Shown here: positions 51,331 through 62,594 of the stretch, piece after piece
How positions within the stretch are numbered: position 1 is the stretch's first letter
Layout of the letters: each line of letters starts with the position of its first letter
Source: Dirofilaria immitis
Lineage: Eukaryota; Nematoda; Chromadorea; Rhabditida; Onchocercidae
Assembly (NCBI GenBank): GCA_024305405.1
Contig: JAKNDB010000070.1
Span: 1,062,001 to 1,126,000, forward strand
Reading direction: 5' to 3'
DNA: 64,000 nt
Notes under the pieces: generated by a model
Told to the model about the DNA's origin: nothing
Databases searched by the model: none
Seen by the model: the letters and a program-made list of their open reading frames with translations, nothing else
Position numbers and translations under genes: made by a program

Positions 51331-51689
51331 TGATACGTTGACAAATTTAAGAATGAAAGAATTTAATCTTTCATCTTTTATATTTTATGATATTTATGTG
51401 TTATTATAAGATTTACATTTCTATTCTATTATTATGTTTCATTTCTTATACGATATTATAATATAATATTTACATAAACTTTTTTTTTTAATACTATTCT
51501 TAACCTTTCAGTACTTTATTAATTTTGCATTAATAAATTTGCATATAATTTAATTTATTTATAAATATGTATAATTAAATACATGTATTTATGTATATTA
51601 TACAATAAATATTAGTATACCAAAAAATTCCAGAAATATTTTTTTTATCGATAAATAAATATCAATATCATTTCGAGGAATGATGATTA

Positions 51690-52020
51690 AATGTTAATAT
51701 TTGTTGTGAAATGATGAACAAATATATCAACATTTCTTCCGGAGCAATAAACAATCATGAATTTTCTTCCGGAAAAAATGAATAAATATTAATATTCCTT
51801 GTGAAATGATGAACAAATATTAACATTTCTTCCGGAAAAAACGAATAAATATTAATATTTGTTGCGAAATGATGAACAAATACCAACATTTCTTCCGGAA
51901 AAAACGAATAAATATTAATATTTGTTGCGAAATGATGAACAAATATCAACATTTCTTCCGGAGCAATAAACAATCATGAATATTTCTTCCGGAAAAATGA
52001 ATAAATATTAATATTTTCCC
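51690..52020. repeat. ~60 bp tandem array, about five copies
   Basis: TTTCTTCCGGAAAAAACGAA, TAAATATTAATATTTGTT and GCGAAATGATGAACAAATA repeat closely. Most units contain the palindrome TTCCGGAA. The minus frame reading (FPEEMLIFVHHF)n repeats with the DNA. Confidence 0.95.
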
Positions 52021-52634
52021 AAAAAAATAAATGAATAAATTACCAAAATTTTGTTCAGAAAAACTGAACTTCACATCAATTAATCATAATTGTAGCAATT
52101 TTAATAACAGCTTATCATTTGTTGCCTGAAATAACGGATTTTACAAAGTGATATAAATTGTGACATTTGTTGATTGATAAATTAATCCAGAAAAATAGAT
52201 ATGAAACTTATTAATTAATATCAATATGATAATATCATATTGATAGCATAATTTAGATATTATCCTTTACTTTCATTTAATAATACTTATCAGAATCTAA
52301 ATTTGTTTTTTTGTAAATTTCGTTTAATATTTATCAAATTTAATTTGTAATTAATTAATTGTAAATATAAAAAAAAGTAAAAGAACGGTAAATAAGATTT
52401 TCGGTATTTATTATTATCATTTATCAATGAATGATAATTATTATTGTTCAATCAATAATTTGTTATTTATGAAATTTTTTTACAAAAATTATTGAAATTA
52501 TTTAGAAAAAAAAGGAACGAAAGAATGTCAATCATTAAAATTAATGGATGAAATTTGCCATCAAAGATATCTAATTTTTTAAATTTAATTTGTAAAGAAT
52601 TCATTGTTTTCCATTAAACAAATTGTGACATTAT

Positions 52635-53260
52635 TTTAGATCAAATAAAATTTATGACATATATTTGAAATGAATAATTAAAAATAAAATTCAAATTTAA
52701 GTTGCCAGTTTTATTTGGTATATTATTTCATTTTATATCAAATGGAATTCATGACACATATTTGAAATAAATAATTAAAAATAAAATTCAAATTTATTAT
52801 TTCATTTTATGCCAAATAAAATTGGCAACATACAGTTGAGAAAAATAATTGAAAATAAAATTCAAATTTATTATTTCATTTTATACCAAATTCATGGCAT
52901 ATATTTGAAATGGAATTCATGATATATATTTGAAATAAATAATTAAAAATAAAATTCAAATTTATTATTTCATTTTATACCAAATTCATGGCATATATTT
53001 GAAATGGAATTCATGATATATATTTGAAATAAATAATTAAAAATAAAATTCAAATTTATTATTTCATTTTATATCAAATTCATGGCATATATTTGAAATG
53101 GAATTCATGATATATATTTGAAATAAATAATTAAAAATAAAACTCAAATTTATTATTTCATTTTACACCAAATAAAATTGGCAACATATAGTTGAGAAAA
53201 ATAATTGAAAATAAAATTCAAATTTATTATTTCATATATTTGAAATAAATAATTCGAATT
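52635..53260. repeat. ~90-115 bp tandem array, about seven copies
   Basis: TATTTGAAATAAATAATTAA, AAATAAAATTCAAATTTATT and ATTTCATTTTATACCAAAT repeat. Two unit types alternate, one with GGAATTCATGATATA, the other with AAATTGGCAACATA. Confidence 0.94.
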
Positions 53261-54124
53261 TAAATTCAATTTTATTATTCCATTTTATATTAAATAAAAT
53301 TAATAACACATAGCTGGAAAAAATAATTATATATGTATACGTATATGTATTAATAGAAATAAAAAAATATTAAATCAATTATTTTATTTTATAGGAATAA
53401 ATATGATTAATAATAATTACTTGAAATATATTTGTAAATAAAAGAAGAAAAAAGTTTTTTTTTTCAATTTATAAAATGCTTTTTATCATTTCATATGCGT
53501 ACGTTTCAATTATTATATTAAATTTTTTCCTTTCCTCTATCAATTTCCGCTAATTGAAATTATTTGAATAAATTTATCACTTCAATAAATAATTGATTTT
53601 AACATCATAAATTAATTATAAATTCCATCTAACATTCTAAATGTATCATTGAAAAATTTTTGTTTACAATATTCTTTGTTTACATTGGCAATTAAATTTT
53701 ATTATATATTCCAAAATAATTTATTAAGAAAATTCTTATAATTTTAATTGATAAATTAATCATTGAGCAAAGTGTTTCAAAATTTTTTATGATCAAATGA
53801 AATATGATTTTTTGACGAAATTAATTCGATTAATCTTTTAACTGATTTATGATCAAAAATGAGATATAATTTTGAATTTGATCAATCTATTCAAAAATTT
53901 ATTCCAGCAAGATTTATTTTAAAAATAATATTTGATAAATTTATAATTGTTATCATTTAAAGCCTGTCGTTATCAGATTTAATAACGAATATTATCAACC
54001 TTTTAAAAAGGCTACCATGCAAAGTAATTATCTTTTAATAAAATTATCATTTCAAATTTATATCCATTCATCATATATATTATTTAAAAAAAAAACTTAT
54101 CATTTAAAATTTTTAAAACTTATC

Positions 54125-54245
54125 TGAAATAACTGCTTAGTATTATTAGTGCTATTATTATCATTATTACTATTATTATTATCATTATTACTATTACTAT
54201 TACTATTGTCACTACTATTTTTATTACTAGTATTACTATTATTAC
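54125..54245. repeat. Imperfect (ATT/ACT)n tract
   Basis: TTATTACTATTATTATTATC-type triplets for about 110 bp. Confidence 0.88.
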
Positions 54246-54784
54246 TGTAATCATTAAATTACTAATTAATAAAATTAAGCAATTCATATTAATGTATTAA
54301 TCAAAGGATTTGTTAATTATTACATAATAATTTTAAAATTTTTTAAAAATACAAATTGTTTATCGAATTGTATAAGTAAATGAATCAAATAAATAATATA
54401 ATTAAATCATTGATTAACCATAATATCTCCTCATATTATTAATTATTTTAATGAATTAAATTAAATTTAAATGAAAATAAATTAATTTCAAAATAAACAA
54501 TTAATTAATTTTTACAGAAAAAAAAGGAATCATAACAAGATGGTTGAAATTTAAATGAAAATTGATTTTAAAGAGCAATTAAGAAATGAAGAATATTAAT
54601 TATAAGATAATTCTAAATTAACATTATAATTTATTATGAGATAATCATAATTTAACAATATTAATTATAAGATAATTACAAATTAACATTATAATTTACC
54701 AATTGCTTATTTAATTATTGCCATTCGTTTTTTTTTTCTTTGCAATTTTTATACAAATTAAAATTATTAGGAAATAAGATAAAT

Positions 54785-54928
54785 GAAAAAATTATGAAAA
54801 TTGTGGAGAAAAATTATGAAAATTTTCGAGAAAAAAATGAAAATTGTCGAGAAAAATTATGAAAATTTTCGAGAAAAAGTTATGAAAATTGTCGAGAAAA
54901 AGTTATGAAAATTGTCGAGAAAAAAAAA
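54785..54928. repeat. ~24 bp tandem array, six copies
   Basis: TTATGAAAATTGTCGAGAAA repeats, with TTTTCGAG variants. Confidence 0.95.
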
Positions 54929-55099
54929 GTGACCAAATTATTTATGCAATGATAGATTCAATTTTTTAGACATTTTCAACATACGACAATAATCAATAAT
55001 GCATTTATCAAGTAAAAATTTTGAAAAAAAAATACAAGATAATGAAATTTAATGATAATTTAGAATGATAATATGATAATATCAGGTTTGATTAAAATA

Positions 55100-56160
55100 T
55101 ATATATATATATATCAATAAAAATGAATTTTTGAAAGAATTACAATTTGTACCTATTTGGCAGATATATAATATTGAATTTTAATCATCAATCAATCATC
55201 AGTGTTTTTTTTCCATTTAAATTAATCAAAAAAAAAGTAAATAAATAAAATAAACATTGATAAGACTAAAAAGAACTGATAGCAGTTATGTTGCATTAAA
55301 ATATGCACAAAGAACATTGAGTAAACAAAAAAAAATAATTTTTTTAATCGATTATTAATTTCAGGTAGAAATCAAACAAATAAGGTTAAAAGGGAAAAAA
55401 AAATAAGTCGTATTATAATTTGTCAAAAATATTTTCATATTATTACATAGAAATGAATGTGACAAAAAAAGAAAAAAGAACAAATAAATGAATGAAAAGT
55501 TTTTTAATAGTTTTCATCGAGATGAAGCAATTACGTATAAAAATTGATATATTTTCTTCGAGAATTCGATAAAAATTACATAACAATGAAAGTTATAGGA
55601 ATTATCAATTGATAATTTCACATTTATCACATTTTTATAAATTAGTAATTTATTTTTTTTGAATTTAATCATTAATCATTTTTAGAATTAATTCAAAATT
55701 TTTCCTTTTATCTTATCATACTGAAATAACAATTAGCAATAAATGCTAAAAATAATTTTTTATCAAAGAAATTTTGATTTACAAAAAAAAAATGGAAATA
55801 TTAAGAGAAGGAAATAGCTGATGATAAAAATGATGATAAATAGTGATAATCTGAGAAAATTGTAAAAAGTTTTCAAAAAAAGAGCATAAAATAAACAATC
55901 AATTGATATTTGATAATAAATTTCCTGAGCGAATTCTTCAAGTGAAATTGATAATGAAAAAATATATATATATATGATGATGATAATATATATTGCATGC
56001 CTATCTTTTAGTTCTCGTTTTTTTTTTTGCATTTCACACCTGTAAATATAATGTTATTGCAAGAAGGTATAAATATAAATAAATAAACAATGCTGCTACA
56101 AAGTTTAAATATCAAAAATTTTCCAAATGAATAAATTAGTAAAGCCTGCAAAATTAAAAC
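55100..56160. other. Downstream flank of the acyltransferase gene
   Basis: No second gene supported. A minus frame at 55763-56032 contains SLEEFAQEIYYQISIDCLFY but otherwise reads low-complexity Ile/Phe and has no splice or homology support. It may lie in the 3' untranslated region. Confidence 0.4.
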
Positions 56161-56164
56161 TGAT

Positions 56165-56442
56165 AATTTACTCAAGAGTATACTGTATATTTAGAAAGTT
56201 ACCCAAGAGCATACTGTATATTTAAAAATTACCTAGGAATATATTGTATATTTAGAACTTTACCCAAGAGTATACTATATATTTAGAAATTACCTAAGAG
56301 CATACTGCATATTTAGAAATTTACCCAAGAGTATACCATATATTTAGAAATTTACCTAAGAGTATACTGTATATTTAGAAATTACCTAGGAGCATACTGT
56401 ATATTTATAAACTTACCTAAGAGTATACTGTATATTTAGCAG
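56165..56442. repeat. LCLAT1: ~31-45 bp tandem array overlapping the LCLAT1-like stop codon
   Basis: (C/T)AAGAGTATACTGTATATTTA followed by GAAATTTACC recurs about eight times. The unit nearest the gene encodes the last residues (KYTVYS) and TAG on the minus strand, and the others lie downstream of the stop. On the minus strand each unit also contains TCTTAGGTAA, which resembles a splice donor. Confidence 0.93.
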
Positions 56443-56623
56443 CCTTCATTGAAATATATTCAAAGCCATTAAGTAAAAATTGTGAACCAATGAAGATTGC
56501 AAGTGTTAATAAGGCTAATAAATATTGCAAAGGATAATAGAAAAATGCGCATAATAAAAATATCGATGTAAATAACCAATATGTTAGCACAATTCCATAA
56601 ACAATAACAGATTTGGTTGTTAG
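56417..56623 (-). CDS. LCLAT1: LCLAT1-like exon 6, C-terminal membrane segments and stop
   Basis: Acceptor TTTTTGCAG, phase 0. Reads LTTKSVIVYGIVLTYWLFTS, then two hydrophobic segments, then NGFEYISMKAAKYTVYS and TAG. The final codons AKYTVYS and the stop lie inside the first unit of a tandem array that continues past the gene end. The C-terminus is therefore less certain than the rest. Confidence 0.87.
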   Translation of the reverse strand, partial: LTTKSVIVYGIVLTYWLFTSIFLLCAFFYYPLQYLLALLTLAIFIGSQFLLNGFEYISMKAAKYTVYS

Positions 56624-56778
56624 CTGCAAAAATCGATATCATTTATCTATCATTGATAAATTATCATTTCGAGTTCATATTTATTTGTATTAAAAGGAAA
56701 ATTAGAAATTAAACTGATAATAATATTGTTCATTTCTTACATATAGTAATACTATTATTATCATTATTATTATTATTA

Positions 56779-56842
<64 letters not shown>

Positions 56843-57870
56843 CATTATTATTATTATTGTTATTATTATTATCATTGTTATTATCACTACTATTATTATT
56901 ACTGTTATTATTAGTAGCACTATATTAACAGCAATTTTTATTTATAGGGTAAAGTGTGTAACAGAATGAAGGAAGGATTCTATAACAAGCTATAAGAGAA
57001 TCATCAAATCTTGTCTTGATAAAATAAAAGAATACCCTTTCAATATTAAATGAGCAAACAAATTATAAAAATTCAAATTCTACTACCAGCATGCTAGCAG
57101 GATTTTTTATACAATTATATAATAGGTACTGTACACTCATGCTTCATTGATTATTACATATCGTAATTCTGTTGCTTGAAGATTAAGCAGCATTTTATCA
57201 ATGTTTCATATGCTATGAATATTATTATTATTATTATTATTTTAGTATATAAATGTGATATTGAAAATTTTCAAAAAGAAAAAAATTAAAAGCCAAATAT
57301 TCGTACCATTTAACAATTTAAAAATATATAAATAAATTTTAATACCAAATTTTCAATTAATTAGATAAAAAATTTAGATTTTTGAAAGTATATGCTAAAT
57401 AGAATGATAAAAATCGATGAAATTATTACTTTAAAAACTTGATCATAATTTGAATTAATTTTAAAAACTCGATGTTGAGCATTATCAGAATGATAAAATT
57501 GCGCAAGTTTTTCTTCTTTTGCCTTCCAACGATCAGTAAGCCATTGAGCAATCATCTTATCATCATTCTCCGGTAAGCTATCAACATCAATTTTATCCAC
57601 ATGAAAATGAATATTTCTCGGACATGAACCATTGGAAATTAATTCGAATTCCGATTGCACAATTGCATCAGCATAAGCAACTGTTACATCATATATAGTC
57701 TTTATATATTTTACTAAAATTATATTATTTTAATGAAATTAGTGAAGAAAAAAATCAATCAATCAATCGATCAATCCATCGATCAATCGACAATCAAAAA
57801 AAAATTAATGATGTAAAATTAGAAACAAATTATAAGAATTAAACCAATCAATCAATCAACCGATTGATCG

Positions 57871-57910
<40 letters not shown>

Positions 57911-60589
57911 GTAAAAATTAACTTTTCATTTAATTTAAAAAGGCATATAATTAAAACCTTGTCGCATTTTTCTCAACATTGTTATGAATCCGGTTGTCCT
58001 AGGATGAAGTACATAATTATAATGAACTAAGCCTTGTTTCAATGCAAATTGCCGACTTCGCTCGGTTGCTCGACAATCTTTATCAGTTCCTTCAGGAAAA
58101 GAAGCAGCTGCAAAAAATATGTAATACAGTGATAATTGATAAAATCTTTTTGGATAGATATGATGATATAGATAAATAATGTAAATAATTTGCCGTATTA
58201 TTACTATTCGTTTTACTGATAATATTGATAAAGTTAGATAAAAATTTTTTACATTAATCTACATCATTGCATATATATTGAAAAAATATCGATTATCATT
58301 ATATCACATATTTTGTGACATATATTATCACATATTTTGTGATATAATGATAATCGATATTTTTTTCAATATATATGCAATGATGTAGATTAATGTAAAA
58401 TTGCTAATATTAATTATTCGCTCTATTGATAAAATTTTATTGATAAGGCATGAACAAAAATTAAACAATATGTCATATTAACAAAGTATAGTCAAGCAAT
58501 GAATAATACCAATATCGAGAATAATTAAACATATCATTTCATTTCTCGACTAACTGATATCAATTTAAACTGATAAATCACTTGCCTGATATGCATGCTT
58601 TGAATTAGCATAATAATCGATCATCTTATCAATGTGTACCCTATCTTTTTCAAAGCGTCGTGTTAGAAATAAATAAGCATTCAAAACCATAGCCCAACCA
58701 GCTCCAGGTAAATGTCTTATTATCGACTGTTGCAAAAAAAAATTAACAAATTGATAAGTTTTTCACTTATTTATGATAATATTGATGATAAGCTTGTTGA
58801 TTCTGATATTATGATGAGGTAAACAAAAAGAAAGAGAAAGAAAAATGTTTGAAATAATCATAAGATCAATTATTAATCTGACATACTAAATATGGAATTT
58901 TTGATAAAAAATTGCTGAGTATTTTATTCATATTGGATAAAATTGAGCTATATTATCAAATTCTACTGATAAGACTATTGATGATCATTTGGCAATAATA
59001 TTAATCATTTGATTATATTGAACTTACGAATGATTAATAAAAACTACGAATGATAATATCAAATTGAACAAAAAAAAATCATTTAATGATAATTTTAAAT
59101 TATCCAATAATTTCAAAATTATCAAACAAACTTTTAAAGATATTTTTGTGATGTTAAAAGCCATGGATCCATTCGAATTAATGCATTCCAAAAAATAGCC
59201 AATCTAAGCATGTTCGATGATTCATTATAATTAATGCTGGTTCATTATGATTTATTTTAGTACCAGATATTGTTATACGTGCACCAAAAATTATTTCAAT
59301 AAGACCCTGAAATTAAAAAATTTTGAATTTAAAAAATTATTTCGATCGTTAATTGAATTAAATAATTAAATATCAAAAAACAGCAATATTGATTACTCAT
59401 ATGAATTGTTGAATTTAATTATTATTTTGGTTGTTAATTTAATAAAATAATTACTAAAAAATGGATTGACTATTCATTTAAATTTCGAATTTAGTTATTT
59501 TAGTTAATTTAATTAAATAATTAAATATCAAAAGATAGGAATATTGATTATTCGTTTGAATTTTTGAATTTCAAATAATTTAATTAAATAATTAAGTATT
59601 AATAAACAGATTGATTACTCATTTGAATTTCGAATTTAATTATTTTAATTATTTTAGTTAATTGAATTAAATAATTAAATATCAAAGAATAGCAATATCG
59701 ATTATTCATTTAGCTTATCTAAATTGTTCGTTCTAATCTACTACTATTAAATCAAATCATTTCTAATCCAAAATTTTTAATTAAATTAAAAAATTTTTTA
59801 AATTAAACAAGATATTAATTAGTGATAAAATTAATCAATTTTTTTCCCTTCTTCTAATAATAATAGGTAGTGCAATAATTGGTTCAATTATAATTGAATT
59901 TGAAAAAAAATTATCAATGTTATGATAAGATTCAAATAACAAATTAAAATATATTACAAGGATATTTTAATTTTTGAAGAAAAAAACGAATCAATTTAAT
60001 AAATCAATCTAATTATTAGTTTTAATCAATTGATATAATTAATTATCAGTAGTGATAATAAAAATGATATAAAATAATAATAATAATAAAGGATATAATT
60101 AATTATCAATAGTGATAGTAAAAATGATTCAAAATAATAATAATAATAATAATAATAAATGATATAATTAATTATCAAAAGTGATAATAAAAATGATATA
60201 AAATAATAATAATAATAAAAATAAATGATATAATTAATTATCAATAGTGATAATAAAAATGATCTAAAATAATAATAAAAATAAATGATATAATTATCAA
60301 TAGTGATAGTAAAAATGATTCGAAATAATAATAATAATAAATGATATGATTAATTATCAATAATGATAATAATAAAAATGAAACTTACACATGGCATAAA
60401 CATCCAAAAGCCAATTAATCGATCAATCATTCGTCGCCATAACGTATGATTGAGAAACATTATTGGTAGAATTGGTGTAAGAAAATATATTGAACCTAAT
60501 ATTGATGATAATAGGACAAAAATACAGAAAAATAAACCCTTAATTTTCATCCACCATGTTGTATCGGTCATTGTTGATGGTTCAGCCAT
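56417..60589 (-). CDS. LCLAT1: LCLAT1-family lysophospholipid acyltransferase, six exons, whole gene
   Basis: Membrane acyltransferase of the endoplasmic reticulum that transfers acyl groups from acyl-CoA to lysocardiolipin and lysophosphatidylinositol. Family knowledge: animal LCLAT1/LYCAT; C. elegans acl-8/9/10 remodel the sn-1 chain of phosphatidylinositol. Exons: 60389-60589, 59132-59306, 58586-58726, 57958-58107, 57430-57713, 56417-56623, about 385 residues, close to the usual length. Seen in order: N-terminal membrane segment with SILGSIYFLTPILPIMF, catalytic NHRTCLDW (NHx4D), PGAGWAM, FPEGTD, YVLHPRTTGF, the CPRNIHFHVDKIDVDSLP block and two C-terminal hydrophobic segments. Exons 1, 5 and 6 are open as they stand. 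Exon 2 needs one extra base at two homopolymers, and exon 4 needs one under the preferred model. These could be assembly errors or pseudogene lesions. The family call is firm; whether the copy works is not. Confidence 0.92.
56752..56912. repeat. (ATT)n microsatellite in LCLAT1-like intron 5
   Basis: About 50 triplets with ATC and GTT variants. The minus poly-Ile frame is an artefact. Confidence 0.95.
57430..57713 (-). CDS. LCLAT1: LCLAT1-like exon 5
   Basis: Acceptor TATTTTAG, phase 1, 94 whole codons, donor GTAATA. Reads VKYIKTIYDVTVAYADAIVQ, then SCPRNIHFHVDKIDVDSLP and WLTDRWKAKEEKLAQFY. These correspond to DITVAYP, FPREIHFHVHRYPIDTLP and RWEEKEERLRSFY of vertebrate LCLAT1. No frame break. 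Confidence 0.93.
57752..57912. repeat. (AATC)n microsatellite in LCLAT1-like intron 4
   Basis: ATCAATCAATCAATC runs with ATCGATCGATC variants, in two blocks. Confidence 0.93.
57958..58107 (-). CDS. LCLAT1: LCLAT1-like exon 4, FPEGTD motif
   Basis: Acceptor TTTTTTGCAG. Contains FPEGTDKDCRATERSRQFA, GLVHYNYVLHPRTTGFITML and RKMRQ, ending in phase 1. FPEGT is the acyl-acceptor motif III of this superfamily. To join exon 3 in phase 0 and give the family-typical LLLFPEGTD, the T4 run at 58097-58100 needs a fifth T. Without it the exon reads ASFPEGTD from a phase-1 junction. Confidence 0.88.
58247..58400. repeat. Near-perfect long hairpin in LCLAT1-like intron 3
   Basis: Left arm 58247-58308 begins TTTTACATTAATCTACATCA. 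Right arm 58338-58400 is its inverse with a single one-base length difference in an A/T run. The loop is 29 nt and carries part of a doubled TCACATATTTTGTGA palindrome. It would form a stable double-stranded stem in the pre-mRNA. Confidence 0.93.
58586..58726 (-). CDS. LCLAT1: LCLAT1-like exon 3
   Basis: 47 open codons starting after CAACAG: SIIRHLPGAGWAMVLNAYLF, then the basic LTRRFEKDR stretch and KMIDYYA, matching PGFGWAM..HRKWKDD..DMIDYF of the family. The best boundary is CAG followed by GCAAGT, a GC-type donor, in phase 0. Using the GT four bases further on (end 58582) gives a phase-1 junction instead; see the separate finding. Confidence 0.85.
59132..59306 (-). CDS. LCLAT1: LCLAT1-like exon 2, catalytic NHx4D exon, frameshifted twice
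   Basis: Begins after TTTCAG in phase 0 with GLIEIIFGARITISG, then ALIIMNHRTCLDWLFF. The His and Asp of NHx4D are present; the Arg usual in NHRTRxDW is Cys here. After the T6 run (59190-59195 on plus) the conserved W-N-A-L-I-R follows only with one more T. After the A5 run (59143-59147) the conserved K-I-S-L-K follows only with one more A. With both restored the exon is 59 codons, ends in phase 0 at a GTTTGT donor, and aligns gap-free to the family across the next junction. Confidence 0.88.
59310..59720. repeat. ~110 bp degenerate repeats in LCLAT1-like intron 1
   Basis: AAATAATTAAATATCAAA and ATTGATTA(T/C)TC(A/G)TTTGAATTT recur three or four times. Confidence 0.7.
60040..60378. repeat. ~57 bp tandem array, six copies, in LCLAT1-like intron 1
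   Basis: GATATAATTAATTATCAATA, GTGATAATAAAAATGAT and (AAT)n repeat, ending just before the exon 1 donor at 60388. Confidence 0.93.
60389..60589 (-). CDS. LCLAT1: LCLAT1-like exon 1, start and first membrane segment
   Basis: 67 codons, ending in a perfect GTAAGT donor after ...FWMFMPC, phase 0. Residues about 19-45 form a membrane segment followed by MFLNHTLWRRMIDRL, which matches the LCLAT1 N-terminus. The frame stays open upstream to a Met at 60649, but that extension is poly-Leu/Phe made by an (AAC)n tract, so I prefer MAEPST at 60589. Starts at 60571 (MTDTTW) or 60550 (MKIKG, closest to the vertebrate start) are also possible. Confidence 0.88.
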
Positions 60590-60814
60590 TCCAAAAACAA
60601 TAATAACAAAGGACAGAAAAAAAAACAACAACAACAACAACAATAACAATAGGGAAAAAAGATAAATATTCCAATAAAAATTTTATCTGAAAAACAAAAA
60701 AATAATTTTTTTTTTTTTTTAAGAATAAATATAAACAAAAGAAAAAAAAGAAACGACGACGGAAATTTTACGCATTAATTTAATTATATTAAACTAAAAT
60801 CATTTCATATATTT

Positions 60815-60995
60815 CAGATAGATCAAGAGAGAGACAGAGAGAGGGATAGAGAGAGAGAGGGATAGAGAGAGAAAGACAGAGAGAGAGAAGGGAAAAGAGA
60901 GAGAGAAAAGATAAATAAAAATGATATTTCGTATATTTCAGATGTACGAAGAGACAGAGACAGAGAGAGAGAGAGACAAAGAAAAAGGAAAAAAA
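60815..60995. repeat. (GA)n purine tract, duplicated
   Basis: GAGAGACAGAGAGAGGGATA-type sequence in two blocks, each preceded by TATTTCAGAT. The Leu/Ser minus frames are artefacts. It lies 230 bp upstream of the LCLAT1-like start. Confidence 0.92.
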
Positions 60996-61054
60996 TAATG
61001 ATAATAAATAGAAAAAAATGATAAAACTTACTTTTTTCATTTCCCTTTTGGTTT

Positions 61055-61100
61055 TTTAAAAAAAAACAAAAACAAAAACAAAAACAAAAAGCAAAAAAAA
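61055..61100. repeat. (AAAAAC)n run
   Basis: AAAACAAAAACAAAAACAAA, about six units. Confidence 0.9.
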
Positions 61101-62043
61101 ACAACTTATTTTGTTTATTTAAATTTTACTTGAAATATTTCAAAATGATTGATTATGTCTATTATTGCAAAAATTTATGTTTATTTTTAAGTATTTACAT
61201 CAATAATAACAAAGATGACGTCATATTCTTTTATCTTTTCAAAAATATTTATCACATTTAAATATCAATCAATATGCATTTCCATATTTCATTTAAATTA
61301 TATTTTGTTTATTAAAATTTATTTTTGTTACAAAATTATTCAATCATCGATTATCATTTATAGATTGTCATCGAATGAATGATTGATATATTTAAAAAAA
61401 AAAAAAAACATTATTATCAATATAATCATTACGAATTAAAAAATAACACCAAAAATAGTTTAACATTTGTTATCAAATTATTTCATCATCGAATATCACC
61501 TAGAAATTATCATCAAATCGATGATTACTAATATAAAAAGAAGAAAACATGGAAAAAATTAAAAAGTAAATAATCAATCATACGAATATACGATTTAAAA
61601 TATAATCATGATAATTTGAAAAAAAAGGAAAAACTTTAGAAATTTATTTTTTTTAAATAGATTAATTATTTCAAAATGATTAAACTATTAACAATATGTT
61701 TTTTATCAGAATAATTTAAACATCATGAAATGATTTTTTTAACATTTCAAAAAAGTATTTGATAAATATTTGATAAAATTGCACAAATGATAAATGATTA
61801 AAATTAATACAAGAATGATGATAAGTAAAATGATAAAAGAATAAAATATTTATTAAACAATAAATGAAATGAATTGATGCAATAATAAATAATAAATAAT
61901 AAAAAGAAAAAATATGCAAATATCTTTTTTCCATTTTTTTATTTCCAAAACAAAAAACAATAAATGCAAAAAAAAGATTAATTATTCAAAATTTTAAATT
62001 TTTTCGAAAATAAAAACTTAATTTTCAAAACAAAGAAAAAACA

Positions 62044-62045
62044 AT

Positions 62046-62113
<68 letters not shown>

Positions 62114-62136
62114 TAATAATAATAATAATAATAATG

Positions 62137-62173
<37 letters not shown>

Positions 62174-62176
62174 GTA
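62044..62176. repeat. (AAT)n microsatellite
   Basis: About 43 triplets with two interruptions. Confidence 0.95.
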
Positions 62177-62594
62177 ATCAAATAATTATAATTTAAAAAA
62201 ATAATTTCGAAAAAATCAAATGTAAATTAATTCATCAATCAATAGAATGATATCAGTAAAACAATCATTTGAATATCAATCTATCATTTTTATTGAATAA
62301 TTGTTTTATTTAAATAATAATTATTTTGCTTAGGAAGGATAAAAGTATAAAGATGGATTTATAGATTATTCATTCATACAACTATTTGATCAATCATATT
62401 TATTTATATTCGCGCATATTTTGATCATAATTTTTGATCGATTTGAAATCAATCAATAATTCAATTGATGACTTTTGCCAATAACATTAAATACGATAAT
62501 ATATGTAAAAATATGTGATATATTTATATACCAAAAAAAAAAAAAAAAAGAAAAAAAGGAAGAAATGAATATCAGTGATGAAAATTTGTCTTAC

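Noticed and set aside
51755..51973. Minus ORF with repeated EEMLIFVHHF
   Set aside because: Repeats exactly with the 60 bp DNA array.
60450..60665. Plus-strand 71-codon ORF
   Set aside because: Antisense of acyltransferase exon 1, whose minus-strand reading matches a known family.
60789..61104. Leu/Ser-rich minus ORFs resembling signal peptides
   Set aside because: They arise from the (GA)n purine tract.
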